Shown here: positions 26,902-38,729 of the stretch, piece after piece
How positions within the stretch are numbered: the first letter of the stretch is position 1
Layout of the letters: every line of letters starts with the position of its first letter
Origin: Artemia franciscana
Taxonomy: Eukaryota; Arthropoda; Branchiopoda; Anostraca; Artemiidae
Length of the DNA stretch: 64,000 nucleotides
Direction: 5' to 3'
Assembly: GCF_032884065.1 (NCBI RefSeq)
Contig: NW_027062618.1
Coordinates: 955,362 to 1,019,361 of the forward strand
Notes under the pieces: generated by a model
Database searches by the model: none
Told to the model about the DNA's origin: nothing
Seen by the model: the letters and a program-made list of their open reading frames with translations, nothing else
Program-made: the position numbers and the translations under genes

Positions 26902-27183
26902 AATTTTGATTATTCACCATTGATGATGGAAAATTAAATTATTTGATCTTCTTATTTATGTGTTTGTTTTTGTGTCCCTGTGTCTGGGATGACCTCCCAC
27001 GCCCCTCCTGCCCGATATTTATTCTTCTACCGTATTATATTTTGAAATCATTATTACGATGAGATGTTGATGTATTTTTCTTATGTTTTTGCACTGTCCC
27101 AGCCTTACGAGCTCTGCTCTCTGTTGGGGCATAATATTGTTTGTGTATTTTTTGAGTTGAATAAAGAAAAAGTTGAGTTGAGT

Positions 27184-27724
27184 TGTAATCAAATTTTCAA
27201 TAGAAGAACAATGCGGTTTTAGAAAAGGTAGAGGATGTGTCGACCAAGTTCTCACTCTCAGGTTAATAATCGGGAAGTGCGTGAGTTATCAAACGCCTTT
27301 GGTCCTTGGTTTTATAGATTATGAGCAATCATTCGATTCTGTTGATAGAAGAGCTTTAGCAAAGATCGTATCCTTGTATGGTATACAAGACAAATACATT
27401 AAATTGATCAGTGATTTGTATGAGAATAACACTGCTGCGGTTTTGGATGGAAATGAGGTTAGGTTAGCAGCTGGTTTCGTATTAAATCGGGAGCTAAGCA
27501 GTGTTGTGTTCTATCCACCTTTATATGGATCATTTTGATGGATTTTGTCTTGAGGAGCACAGGAAAGGCAATGGGAGACCACGGAATCAAATCGGGAGGA
27601 AAAACTCTCCTGGACTTAGATTATGCTGAAAAATTTAAGCATCCTAGATGACAGTGTGAACCAAATCAATGAACCTTTAGAGGTTTTGCGACTTCAGGAA
27701 GATAGAATAGGTTAAAAGTTATTG
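27184..27724 (+). pseudogene. LINE A, central reverse-transcriptase segment
   Basis: Resumes after LINE B with EEQCGFRKGRGCVDQVLTLR (frame from 27189), then VLGFIDYEQSFDSVDRRALA, LYENNTAAV and, after a shift, WIILMDFVLRSTGKA and LLDLDYAE. The YADD catalytic box is mutated to YAE followed by a shift. The segment stops at about 27724, where a further insertion of about 1 kb begins. Confidence 0.85.
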
Positions 27725-28002
27725 ACTAATAAAATTTATTTTTACTAGTAAAAAAATTCGTAAAAAATAAAAAGTTCTAGTTGCCTTTATAGGTAACCAA
27801 ATAATCGGAGGGCAACTAGACCTCCTTCCCCGCTCCTTTTTTTCTCAAAATCATTCGATCAAAACTATGAGAAAGCCATTTAGCCAAAAAAATAAATATG
27901 CAAATTTCGTTTTAATTATTCATCTGTGGAGAGCATAAATCAAAACATGCATTGATTAAAAAACGTTGACAAATTAAACAAAAACAAGTGTTTTTTAACT
28001 TA

Positions 28003-28245
28003 AAGTAAGGAGTGACATTAAAACATAAAACGAACAGAAATTACTTCGTATATGAAAGAGGCTGCTTCCTCATCAGCGCCCCGCTCTTCACGTTAAAGTC
28101 TGACTCTTTCTCTTAACTCTATTTCTTAAAACAGTAAAAAACTTTAGAGTAAAGAGCGGGGGGTTCACGAGGAAGCAGTCCTTTTTATATACGAAGTAAT
28201 TTCTGTTCGTTTTAAGTTTTAATGTCACTCCTTAATTTCAGTTAA
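28003..28245. mobile_element. Foldback copy of the 'AAGGAGTGACATTAAAAC' repeat
   Basis: 'taaggagtgacattaaaac…aaaacgaacagaaattacttcgtatatg' (about 28008) and its reverse complement 'tatacgaagtaatttctgttcgtttta…ttaatgtcactcctta' (about 28190-28240) form arms of about 110 bp. 'gcggg' and 'gctgcttcctc' words in the middle also pair. It is part of a roughly 1-kb insertion (27725-28720) that splits LINE A; the rest of that insertion shows no coding sequence. Confidence 0.8.
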
Positions 28246-28720
28246 TTTTTTTAAATTTAATTTGTAAGAAAACTGATTTTCTAAGAATCCTCGAAGAAAG
28301 TTTTCAACTAAGTTCGGTGTTTAGTTTCGAATTAATCAACTGAGGTATTTTAAATAGCCTATCCCTAGGAAAAAAAAGTGGAAAAAACAATAAATTTTAA
28401 AATGCACTCTATGCTTGCCGTCACAGTTTCATATACATAGACATTTTGTACTTGAGAATGATAGCACTCTTTTGCTCATTTTCTCTTCTCCCTTGGTCGG
28501 TAACCAAGCTTCGCAAGACGCAGCCAAATATATTACTATTTGTCGGCTGAAGCATCTCACCAAAGGAAGCTGTCTATCAAAACCTTTCACAAGACTTGAT
28601 AATTGGTGCTATTTGAAGTTTTGACAATCGGCGGTCTCTAGAGAATTAAAAGACAGAAGGCTAACCTAACTTCAATTTTGAAGCTCGATGTTTTCAAGTT
28701 CACTTAATCACGGTCTTAAG

Positions 28721-29400
28721 AAGTCACTAAGGCTAGGAATAAGTGAAGATGAAAAGGAGACGTTGGGTAACGAAAAGATTGATCAGGTGAACAGCTTCAC
28801 TTACCTTGGTAGTACTATTAGTAAAGACGGCGGGAGCAGTGAAGATGTTAAAAATAGAATAGCCAAGGCTCAGGGTGTTTTTTTCACAATTAAAAAAAAA
28901 GTTAGGAAGAATATGAAGATAAGTCTGCAAACCAAGATTAGAACTTTTGAAGCTACAGTGATGACAGTGGTCAAATATGGCTCTGAAGCATGGGCGCTCC
29001 AAAAAGTGGATGAAGATTTACTAGATGTTTTCCACAGAAATTGCCTACGGATTGTTCTGGGTACCCAGATGACTGACCGTATTTCAAACAGTAGGCTGAA
29101 CGAAAAGTGTGGTTCAATCTGAATTTCTAGGGCTATAATGAGAGAAAGGTTGAGATGGCTAGGGTACGTTTTGCAGATGAAGGATGACAGATTGCCGAAT
29201 TGTTCCATTCGGCCGACCGTCGAACGCGGTTAGAGTAGGAGGATGTCATAAAGAAAGATTTAAAGGAAACGTGAACTTCCTTGGAGGGTTTTAAGAGGGA
29301 GGCTTTGAATAGACTGGGGTGAAGGAGGAGCGTGCGTAGCTGTGTTGGCCTCAGGCGGCTTGGTGCTGCGGTGTTGTTAGTAATAGTAGTGTCACTTTTA
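28721..29400 (+). pseudogene. LINE A, C-terminal segment and 3' end
   Basis: The frame resumes with KKSLRLGISEDEKETLGNEK, then SFTYLGSTISKDGGSSEDVK, AKAQGVFF, YGSEAWAL and NCLRIVLGTQMTDRISNSRL. After a stop it gives RERLRWLGYVLQMKDDRLPN. These are the thumb and C-terminal domain of the same CR1/RTE-like LINE. The 3' end near 29400 has GTAGTAATAG-like triplets. The LINE A pieces keep the same order and strand, so the three fragments are one ancient insertion. Confidence 0.85.
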
Positions 29401-30692
29401 CCAAGATCTCTCATGATGCTAGTAATAGCTATGCTTTATTTATCTTTACAAAAGTTGTCAACTTTAAAAATTCTCATGCGCGCTTCAGGACAAAAATGAT
29501 TCTTGTTAGTTGACGTTGCAATTAATAGAATTGAAGTATCTATCAAATGGTAATCAAAGATTACTCATAAAAGACGCAAAAGCTCGTATCTCCTAATTTT
29601 AACAAAAAATTATTGACAACATTAGCGCTCAAGTAGATAAGTTTTGTTGTACATTTGTTTTAACGTTGTATGTGGCAACTCTGAACAATCATTATTTACG
29701 ACGTCCATATTTTGAAATCTTATACAATTTCATAATCTCATTTGTTTGTGTGACCTCAGCGACATCGCTCATTTATAGCCACTCTACTTATTCACACCCG
29801 CCAGTTAGTAGATCTCGATTTTCTGCATTAATTCGCTCAGTTTCTAGTCTTGTTATAAATAATCTTTGGTATATGCTATTGAGCTGCTATTGTTTGCAAA
29901 CACCAAAACGGTGTTTGCAAACATTTTGGGAATTAACCTCCACCTATGGCTGACTTTGATAAATCCTTTAGCACAGAATTAACAAAAATAGCTTAATGTT
30001 TGTTTAGAAGTTGTAAGTTTTCAAGAGTTCGAGTACATGCAATACTTGTTGAAGTTTAGTGGACTAAACTTCATTTTTTCGTCATTACTGCAGAAAAAAT
30101 ATTGGATATAGTTTAGTTGATATAGTATAGTTTAGTTTAGTTGGATATAGTTTAGTGGACTAATCTATATTGCACATAGATTTTCGTCAGTATTGCCAGG
30201 TTGAACCGTGAAAGTAAATGAGCAAAACTAATTAGTTAAACTTCACAACACCTATCGTCCCATAAAACTACACCTTTCAAGGAAATAATACTACCATTGT
30301 TCCAAGTTAAAATCAGGTTTTAACCAGCTGATACCTTAAAGCAAATACTAATAATCTTTTTTTCTAACATGGTTGTTAGTTCGCTATGAGGTTTCGATTC
30401 AATCCGATATGAGGAGATAATCACAAACCAGTCTTAGCTTTTACTAATCCATACAAAGAAAGCATTCCTATGAAATTATATATTCACTTGTCATGACAAA
30501 ATCGAACTTCAAATAGCTAAGAAGTCTAAGAAAGCTAAGAAATTCAAATAGTTAAGAATTTCAAATTGTTGAAAAATCTCATATCTAAATAGCTGAAACT
30601 TCATAGAATCACAGAGTAAAAAATTCTAAAACAAATTTCACAGCCAAAGTTAAGGTCCTAATAAAAAAAAAGGTACAATTAAAATTATAGAT
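29401..30692. other. No gene recognised; short TTTAG repeats
   Basis: Contains 'agtttagttgatatagtatagtttagtttagttgg' at about 30109-30150 and duplicated words 'agtggactaa'. No exon visible before the ARH3 stop codon. Confidence 0.4.
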
Positions 30693-30890
30693 TTATTCTG
30701 AAACTGCTTCAGCAATGCCATCTGCAAGCTTGACAACAGTGTCCTTATCCTCAAGATGCGCTGCCAATATAGAATTGATGTTTTCAAATCCAACGTAAGC
30801 ACCACTTATAGCACCTGTCATTGCTCCAATTGTGTCTGTATCGCCACCTATCCAAATAGCGTTAAATAGGCTCTGACAGAAAATTTTTTC
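30693..30890 (-). CDS. ARH3-like ADP-ribosylhydrolase, last exon
   Basis: The exon begins in phase after TATAG and reads EKIFCQSLFNAIWIGGDTDT, then IGAMTGAISGAYVGFENINS and ends …ADGIAEAVSE with TAA (30695-30693). GGDTDTI is the second metal-binding motif of the ADP-ribosyl-glycohydrolase fold; its Asp and Thr hold the two Mg2+ ions. ARH3 removes serine-linked ADP-ribose and degrades poly(ADP-ribose) in nucleus, cytosol and mitochondria. Length to the stop after the motif fits ARH3. An AATAAA overlaps the stop region (GAATAAATC), and a usable polyadenylation site further down was not identified. Confidence 0.9.
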   Translation of the reverse strand, partial: EKIFCQSLFNAIWIGGDTDTIGAMTGAISGAYVGFENINSILAAHLEDKDTVVKLADGIAEAVSE

Positions 30891-31740
30891 CTATAAAACA
30901 GAATAACAGTTGATTAATCCCTTTCAAAATAATGATATTTCTCCATAAGGGAGTCAAAAACAAACTAAAAACAGACAACTAATGAAAAATAAATATAAAC
31001 TAAACAAAACTGAGAAAAACTAAACGCGGAAAACTAAAAAAACCTAGAAAAATAAAAATCTAAAACTCAGGGAAATCGAAGACAGAGAAGCCTCAAGTGT
31101 GTCTCATAATAAAACGAATAACGGACGGCATCTATCTTTCCCCAGAAAATTCATGTCATTCATCCAAAGAAAAAGATTTCTAAAAAATAACATTCATTTC
31201 TTAAAAATCTATTTGTTACTTTTCAAAAAACCGATAATAGTTTGAAAATTGGAAAACTACAGGATCCAAACAGATTTGACCTATGTAAGGTAAGTTTTGA
31301 TAAATTATAAAGTCAAAATAGATATCAATCAGCCAATGAACAAGACATGAACAGAGGGGGAAAAGAGGTACTTTACTGAAGCATTAAACCTCAAAAACTG
31401 TTCCATTTGAGGTCAGGACAGTAATCATAGGATGTTGAAGAGTTCAAATGCGTAGGGAATCTCATCTGCCGGGAGTGATACGGAGCTGCCACACGTATTG
31501 CATGCACAACAGACACATTTGATAAACCAAGAGGGATAGTTTAGAGGGATAATTTAGAGGGATGGTTGAAATACAAGCTCTGGCTTTTCAATAGCAACGC
31601 TCTCTTTGTTCTGATGTGCGGGTGCAATGAGCGCAAAGTGCCCCCGTAAGTTGGAGAGTAACTGTCTCAAACACATTCTTGGCCTCCGGTGGAGAGATAA
31701 CCACCAATACCTTTTCTAGAGAGAAGACCCCATGACCTCA

Positions 31741-31870
31741 GTTTCAGTTCAGTTCAGTTTATTAACATCAAAATAAATGGACAACAATAACTTTCTACCC
31801 CTACAAGGCTCCATGGCTCGTTACATAGGGGTTAAAACGAAAATAAATACCAAATAAAGAGTCTCTTCTT
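31741..31870 (-). mobile_element. 3' end of a LINE with (TGAAC)n tail
   Basis: On the - strand the segment runs 'tttatttggtatttattttcg…cctatgtaacgagccatggag…' to 'aataaactgaactgaactgaaactg'. A terminal AATAAA followed by a pentamer repeat is the same tail design as LINE B (GTTGA repeats). Only the 3' UTR is present, so it is a short 5'-truncated insertion. Confidence 0.55.
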
Positions 31871-32544
31871 AAAAAAACAAGAAATCCAATTGAATAATTT
31901 TGTGTTATTTTTACTTACCACTTCATCCTCGAAATTCAAATCCAAGTCCACACCATCTCCCACCATCACAAAAACTATAACCTACTAAACTATAAGTTGT
32001 CGATGGCGTTATTGTGGTGAAACAGTTCAAAGAACTGTAAGTCGGCAATGACTGAGACCAACAGTAACCGAAACTCTAGAAAAATTGGCTTTTTATGGTA
32101 ATTCTAAATAAATAAAACTTCTCAAGCTTAATGATTCCCATCAAAAACTAAGAGGCTGAGAGAATTTACGAAAGTTTCTAAGAACGGAGAAATACCCCCA
32201 AAATGTCAAGCGATCTTAATGAAGAATCACAGGTTCAGCTAGATTAAGAGATTTCAAGCTTTTTAGTGTGATTGTAAAAACCCAATGGTCCTACAGTATC
32301 AAGAGAGTGCTTATTCGAACGAAAATTATAAGTTCTAGTGCCCTTTTTAAGTGACTAAAAGATTGTACCACGAGCAATTGCCGTTTCTGTCATTTTGAAG
32401 CATCAAACAACAATTATGCCCCAAAAAAGACTAAGTTGCTATCGATTGAAACTTCTGAGATAGTCAATCGATTTAAAAGTATCGAAAAGTTATAAATTGA
32501 GCCTTTGATCCGCAGAGTAAGTAAAACCGTACGGTAGCACTTTC

Positions 32545-32750
32545 TAAAAGGAGGGTCGCAAATTCTATTACTACTACTACTACTGCTAACAACTCACTGC
32601 AGCAACAAACCACCTGACACGAAAACAGCTACGAGTGCTTCGCCTCCAACCCAATCTACTCAAAGCCTGACTCTTTACACCCTTCCAAGAAGCCCGTATT
32701 TCCCTTAAATCTTTCCTTATGACCAGCGAATTCAGGTATCTTATTACCTG
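32545..32750 (-). pseudogene. LINE A family 3' fragment
   Basis: On the - strand one frame gives GHKERFKGNTGFLEGCKESG, WIGLEAKHS-like residues and then GTAGTAGTAGTAGTAATAG triplets. This matches the extreme C terminus and 3' end seen at 29250-29400. Confidence 0.55.
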
Positions 32751-34569
32751 TCATAACTTCATAAAAAAGGATATAAATTAAAAAAAAAAGATTGGCTTAG
32801 AGTCTGCTTCTCTTACACAGACTTTGTCGAAACCAAGGACAGGCAAATATTACGAAGAAAAAACAATAGGAAGATCTTAGATAACCGTAAAAAACATTAG
32901 AACCCTGGCAGAAGGGGAGTCTTCCTACCTACCAGTTTGTTTAGTTTAGTATCAATGTACACTATGTCCGCTTTCGATATTTTCATAGTCGGCTAGAAAT
33001 TTTCTTTTTAGACTGCAAATTCGTAAATTTTTAGCAAAAACCAAGGATAGGGAGGGTGGCCAATATTGGCTAGGCAACACTAGCTTATAAACGAAATTCA
33101 TTTTCAAATCAGAATGTTTTCCCATTCCATCCTTAAATGTAGAGAAGGAGTGCATGTAGGAGCTTGAAAATAGACTCCTGGGTTCTAACTTACGATGCAG
33201 GAAAACTCTTGCTGAAAGTTTCATGAAAAAATAGGACATTTTCAACTCTAAGAAAAAAAAGTTTCGTAAATTAGACGGAAGAGGGCGGGGGGCTTAAACA
33301 TAATCAATCCCTAGTTGCAGTTGTCGTCCTTTTCCTAGTAATGCCGCTTATCAGAACAGAAATTAACTAGTAGAATCTTGGAATATAAGTGAATTCTCGT
33401 CAAATGAGATTTTGTTTGAATTAACTAAAAGAGGGGGTAAGCTGAAAATGCTTCTAGACATGGCCTAGTAAAGTAAAATAATAAAATTATGTAGACACAA
33501 TCCAACCTTTACTTGGATGGGAGATCAAATATTTCTCAGGAGGACTATCATAGTATTTTTTTTAAGGCTCTCTATCGACGAAAGCATATTGATATTGATC
33601 GGCAGAACCGCTTAGTATCAGAAAGTCCAAAATTAAGTCCCGTGGTTAACCACCATTACCACCTTAAAATCTTACTGTCCGATTTTAGAGCTATCAACAC
33701 CGTTAGCTATTGTTAAAAACAGCGCTTAAACATAACTGAAAGTAGTAACAATCTAACAAAAGAATATAAAAACATTGTGGTCAGCCACAACGAGATGCAC
33801 AAGGACAGTGACTTTAGTGCCTTTTCCATTCAGAAAAAGTGACTATTCAGAGGCATTCAGAACAGAGGCTAGTTTGGACCTATATAATTTTGTAAGAGAC
33901 TAGTTTGGCGATGGTTTTTACATCGATTTCAGTTTTTGAATACACTAAATCAAATAGAGGAAACAGAAATAAGGCTTATGATTTAGCAAAGTGAGGACAT
34001 TTCAGCAAAAAACTGATACTGCGTGACTGAGAATCTATAAGTTGAGATTTGACTATACGCATTTGTTTTGATTGATTTGAAAGGTACAGGGTCTAACAGG
34101 AAGGAGGGAGATCAACCCACCCCCGCATGCACCGGCGAAACTGATAAGGTGCAAGGGCACGATTAAAAGCTTTCAATGAAACACAAATGCACAACTTATG
34201 CAAAATTAATTTGTAAACATTTAAAGATGCTGCTTTGGAATTTCAAAATATTTGTTTTTATTCATACTACTGTGCCATATTACTATTATTATACGATTGG
34301 CATACCTCACCATTACTAATTTCCAACAGGTAACAGCGTTGTCTAATATGTTTATACATTACCTTTCTACCTCACTGAAATAAACACTAACTAAATCGAA
34401 TTTCGAAACGGCAAAAAAGGTGACTTTAGTTACGATTTCAAAGAAAGCGACAAAAAGCGACAGGCTAAAAATTGATAAAAAGTGATTTAAATGACTGCGA
34501 TCGCCCCTCTATAGATAAAATAAACAATTAAAAAGGCCTTTTTAATTTTAACGAAGGAAAAAGTCTTAC
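32751..34569. other. ARH3 intron, no element recognised
   Basis: No coding or structured repeat that I can support between the LINE fragment and the next ARH3 exon. Confidence 0.4.
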
Positions 34570-34753
34570 TTTTGCATCTCCTGTTTCTTTGACTGCTTTC
34601 AAAAAAGAATAAATAGCCGTATGGACAGATTCTAAGGCTGAGAAACCATTGCCAAGTTCATCAGCAACATGTTCAGGCGTCGGATCAGACTTCTTAAGAA
34701 AAACAAGAACTTTGTTCAGTTTATCTTGGTAGCTTTCTGTGGTCTTGATCAGG
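34570..34753 (-). CDS. ARH3-like ADP-ribosylhydrolase, exon with the ELGNG motif
   Basis: After a T-run and TAG the exon reads (C)LIKTTESYQDKLNKVLVFL, KKSDPTPEHVADELGNGFSA, LESVHTAIYSFLKAVKETGD and AK, then GTAAG. 'ELGNG..A.ESVPTAIY' is a strongly conserved ARH3 segment lining the active site. The donor phase (0) fits the last exon at 30890. The first base completes a split codon, so the upstream exon must end with two extra bases (see the exon at 40292). Alternatively an AG nine bases inside (…ATCAAG) starts the exon at ACC in phase 0. Confidence 0.9.
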
Positions 34754-34998
34754 CTAAAAAAAAGGAAGAAATTATGGATAAAATCGAAGGGTTGCCTATA
34801 GATACCCCAACATCTGCAATATAAAAATGTAAAACAAGAATAGAAAATAATTCAATTTTAACTTTAGTTTCATAACTTAGAAAAATGGCTGTTATTTGGC
34901 TTATTATTCATTTTGCCTTGTCAGCATCCACTTGTCTATAAACCTTAAATCAACTATAAACCTTAAATCAAACTAATTTAAACATTAAGTACAAAAAA

Positions 34999-36013
34999 TC
35001 TCTCTTTAATTTTAAAGGAAATTGTAAATAAACTTAAAACCTATTGTTCTGGTATTAAAAAATTTTCGAATTTTAATCCATATTGGAGTGTTAATAATTC
35101 ACTGCAGGTGATAGATTCTTTAACAATGGTTTCAGCTAAAAGAATTGAGTCTTTCGATTTTGCGACAATGTATACTAATTTATCACTTAATTTAGTGTTT
35201 GATAATTTAAAAACTGTTATAAAGAAATCTTTCCTCTTATCTAGTAAAAGGTTCTTAAAAATAGACAGTTATAATAAAAAAGCCATATGGACAAACTGCT
35301 TTAATACTACAGTTAACTTGAGATGTTACAGCTTGGATATGATTTTTGAGTTATTGGAATTTGTTTTATACAATACTTATATAAGATTTGGGGGTGATTT
35401 GTACAAGCAAATAATGGGAATTCCCATGGGGGGGAATGCCAGCCCATTTATAGCTGACTTGTTTTTAAGTCAACTAGAATATAAATATATGATGGATAAG
35501 AATAATCCTATTAATTTAAAACATGCTTTGTCAAATAATAAAAGATATTTAGATGATATTTTGGTCTTAAATTGTAAGGATTTCATTGATATTTCTAAAA
35601 ATATATATCCATCAGAGCTTATTCTTGAGCCTAGTCATGGCGCTGGTCATGAAGATCATTTCTTAGATTTAAATATTAATATTTGTGATAATAATAAATT
35701 AAGTTTTAAAATGTATAATAAAACGGATGATTTTGATTTTGAAGTGATTAGTTTCCCATTCCCTGAAAGTAATATACACTCAAATATCACATATTCAGCG
35801 TTTTTCTCACAGTTACTTCGTTATGCAAGGATTTGTAGTAATTATATTGATTTTAAAAATAGATGTAAAATCTTAAGCCAAAAATTGATATCAAGAGGTT
35901 TTTCTGCAAATAAATTAACTTGGCAATTTAAAAAATTTAGTTTTCATTATAACGAACTTTTAAATAAATATCAAAATAATTATCTAGAAATACTTAAAGA
36001 AATTTTTAACTAA
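34999..36013 (+). CDS. Reverse transcriptase fragment of Penelope-like copy 2, open
   Basis: An open frame from the truncation point reads LSLILKEIVNKLKTYC…, then FDFATMYTNLSL, KQIMGIPMGGNASPFIADL, KRYLDDILVLN, EPSHGAGHEDHFLDLNI and QLLRYARICSNYIDFKNRC, with a stop at 36013. It has the palm motifs of Penelope-like reverse transcriptases: the Asp in FDFATMY and the YLDD pair. No GIY-YIG endonuclease follows. No natural start codon exists; translation from the host is not expected. It shows the intact form of the G-rich site (seven G then AATGCC) that is shifted in copy 1. Confidence 0.85.
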
Positions 36014-36661
36014 TTTCGGAGGTTCGAGAAATGTTGTCACAGCGCCATTTATTTTGAATTGTGTTTCTAATTGAGCGGATTTTTTTAAAAAATTAGCCAC
36101 ATGGTAAAGATGAATTCTATAATTGTTTAGTTCATTCAGGTTTTTTGCAATGTGTTAATATTTGTGATTTGGTAAAATTTATAATATTTAGTTTACCTAT
36201 TGTTGCTAAAGGGAGGGATATATTAACAGGATAAGCTTGTTTTGGTTTTACTTGGTTGTTTTACATTTGCTGTTTTTTTTTTCATAGGCATGTATTTTGG
36301 GGGTGATACCTGACGCGGGGATGCCATGGGTATTCTGTGGTAGCCACAACACTGTGCTGGGTAGAGAATTTAGAGTGGCGAAACCCTATATAGGCCAGTG
36401 TATTCTCCTGATGAGCCCTTATGTTGGGTGTTGCCTCTGAATTATTTGTCTATATTATTTTTTCTATTGTTCGGTAAATGACGACTTATACTTATTGACG
36501 ACATGACTGCCTGTCCATGGATTATTCTTTATGGTTGATTGTGTGTGGCTATGCTGTTTGACCTATGTGATTGTATGGATGAGTAGGGTTAAGGCCTCAT
36601 TCAAGTGCTGGTCTATATTAATCACTAATTTAGGAAAACAGTCTTACTTTTCTCCTTCTGT

Positions 36662-36663
<2 letters not shown>

Positions 36664-36730
<67 letters not shown>
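36664..36730. repeat. Poly-T tract of about 67 bp
   Basis: A T homopolymer inside the 3' region of Penelope-like copy 2. On the - strand (ARH3 sense) it is poly-A. The length is likely unstable. Confidence 0.97.
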
Positions 36731-36731
<1 letters not shown>

Positions 36732-36949
36732 TGTTTGTGTTGTAGCATTGGTGATTTCTCTTTTCATGATATATTAAATATATTAACAATAAAAAAATAG
36801 TGCAACGGTGAGAAACCAAATAAAACGGAGGAATACTCCGAGATTTGGCGGGTGAAATCACTTAGGACCAATTTATCTTAACCCGACCTGCAATGGTTTT
36901 ATTAATTCACATTTTCCCTATTTATCACATTATCATAACAGAGTTTCTA

Positions 36950-37200
36950 GGCGCCGTGCAGTGGGGTAAAAAAGTAGCAATGCTACTTGACAGTTTTCAA
37001 ATTTATTGGCTGATTTTGTCTGAAAATACCATTTTTACAAATAAAAATAATTTTTGCTCAAAGTAAAGCTGTCAAAACACAGGTCGTGCTCGCCATGCAA
37101 AAGGTGGGGTAGCATAGTAGTAATGCTACTTGGCAGTTTCCCTAGCTAGCTAAAAAATTTTGGCAGATTTTGTCTGAAAATATCAGTGCTTTGACTATCC
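36950..37200. repeat. Dispersed repeat with 'TTTTGTCTGAAAATACCATT'
   Basis: Two related pieces in tandem: 'agtagcaatgctacttgacagtttt…gattttgtctgaaaatacc' (36978) and 'tagtaatgctacttggcagttt…gattttgtctgaaaatatca' (37107). A third copy is at 44340-44490. 'agtagcaatgctact' is itself palindromic. Not identified. Confidence 0.7.
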
Positions 37201-38046
37201 CCGAATTTTAGGTGATTTCCCCAAAATCTGTCTGTTCGAAAAGAAATCGGTTCCCCAAAAATCTTCTTACATTCAGAGTTGCCACCCCTAGTGATTTATC
37301 ACTAGCGACAAACCAACTCTAGCAACTATCACTTTCACTGAACTTGACATAATTTTTTCACTACTTCCCAAAGTTTTTGTCCCAATTATTTACCACACAT
37401 CAAAAACCACACACAGATCATTGAATTACTGACTTTTCTTTCTATGCTAGTAAAATCACAATATTTATACCAGACTATACCATTCCATCAAGATTCTCTC
37501 ATGACTCGTGGTAAAGACTTTCATTTGAACACTTTTACGTTCAATGTAATTCTGAGCATCGATGCAAAGAGGGCTATTTTAGACAGGCGCATCGCAAGTT
37601 TAATTTTTGTTTTCTTTTGCTATTCTGTTTCATTTTCCATGGTCTGGAATTAAAAGAGTTAGATTGGAAAATTATTCTAAAATGAAAAAAAAAAAGCATG
37701 GTACCTACGTAGAGAGGGGATGGGGAGAGGATTCGCCTAATTAGCCAATTCAGCAAGGAAAAAAAAAATGTGAAAGAGTCATATTGAGAAAATAAAATTC
37801 GTAGTTCTTACACATAAAGCTTTAGCAAGACTACTTACTTAAGATTAAATTTATTCACTAATTTACTGTTTCGGCGGTAAACGTGGTAAACAAAAAAATT
37901 ATAATATTTGAGATATGCCATTCGTAGGGTATTACAATGCAGTTGCAAAACAAATGGGTAGTACCAGAAAGAGAAAAAAAAATGATTAAATAACTAAAAA
38001 GTGGTACAAACTCTAGAGACCCTTTCGATTAAATCTTCATATATAG

Positions 38047-38376
38047 GCAGAAATTTTTGCGGATGCTATCCTTAGATTCTCAACGGCCCTATTGATCAGG
38101 GTTGAAAAAGTAGAAGAAAGAGACAAACCGAACGAAATTCGCAGCCAATTAACTGAAGTAGCTCAAAGAAAAGAAATATTTTCAAGATTTATGGCAGCAA
38201 CTTCATATCAGCTATTATAACATATTAATTCACATTTAGAAGGGTTACTTGACAAACCAACGGAACCTAGACCGACTGAAGTATGGGAAAATTTTCAAAT
38301 ATGCTGTTACGGCTTAACAGAACAACATCGTCAGCATATACGATTTATGATAAACCGACTTGACCATAAAATATAG
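38047..38376 (+). pseudogene. Unrecognised protein-like frame with one internal stop
   Basis: Starting after 'atatag' at 38046 one frame reads AEIFADAILRFSTALLIRVE, KVEERDKPNEIRSQLTEVAQ, RKEIFSRFMAATSYQLL, TAA (38218-38220), HINSHLEGLLDKPTEPRPTE, VWENFQICCYGLTEQHRQHI, RFMINRLDHKI and TAG (38374-38376). The mixed helical composition and the same frame on both sides of the TAA suggest a once-functional protein; a CAA to TAA change would explain the stop. I do not recognise the family. It lies antisense in an ARH3 intron and has no visible introns. It could be a processed pseudogene piece, a transposon gag-like protein or a real exon of a nested gene. Confidence 0.5.
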
Positions 38377-38729
38377 AGAATGGAGATATCATAGGTATTT
38401 GAATATACTGCACAACAAAACAGCTACTTGACAGACCCTTTTACGAACGAGAATGAGGTTTGAAAAATCTCCATTATATTTTACCTGAATATTAACACTA
38501 GAACACCAATCCCACAAAACTGACAGGAACGATTTATTTACTCAGATAAAACAAGGCAATATAGGGCATGAGAATGGACAACACTGTCAAACGCTTAAGA
38601 AATATGGACTGTTAGGCAATAAGGTGGATCTTTAGATTTAACCTTATGTCTCATAAGGCGTGTGAAAATATGGTAAGTCTGAGAGCAGCTAAAACTACTA
38701 CGAAAACTAACCTGCGTAGACGTAAAATC

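Larger units (their letters stand above)
22259..27183 (+). mobile_element. LINE B, near full-length, inserted in LINE A
   Basis: A 4.9-kb non-LTR retrotransposon with a 5' leader, ORF1 (22439-23320), ORF2 (about 23690-26900), a 3' UTR and a tail 'aaagttgagttgagttg' made of GTTGA-type repeats after 'aataaag'. The 5-bp word TGTAA is present at 22254-22258 and again at 27184-27188. Joining the flanks at this word continues LINE A's frame (…RDAV then IKF…EEQCGF). That marks both ends precisely. ORFs carry stops, so the copy is inactive. Confidence 0.88.
34998..36773 (+). mobile_element. Penelope-like retroelement, copy 2 (5' truncated), in an ARH3 intron
   Basis: The first base aligned to copy 1 is the CTCTCTTTAATTTTAAAGG word (18980 in copy 1), so the 5' half is missing. 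It holds an unbroken reverse-transcriptase segment, the same 3' non-coding region, and a pure T-run of about 67 bp (36664-36730) in place of the 25-27 bp run in copy 1. Copy 1 and copy 2 differ at only a few percent of positions, so both are young. The element lies in sense orientation relative to the + strand, antisense to ARH3. Confidence 0.88.
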
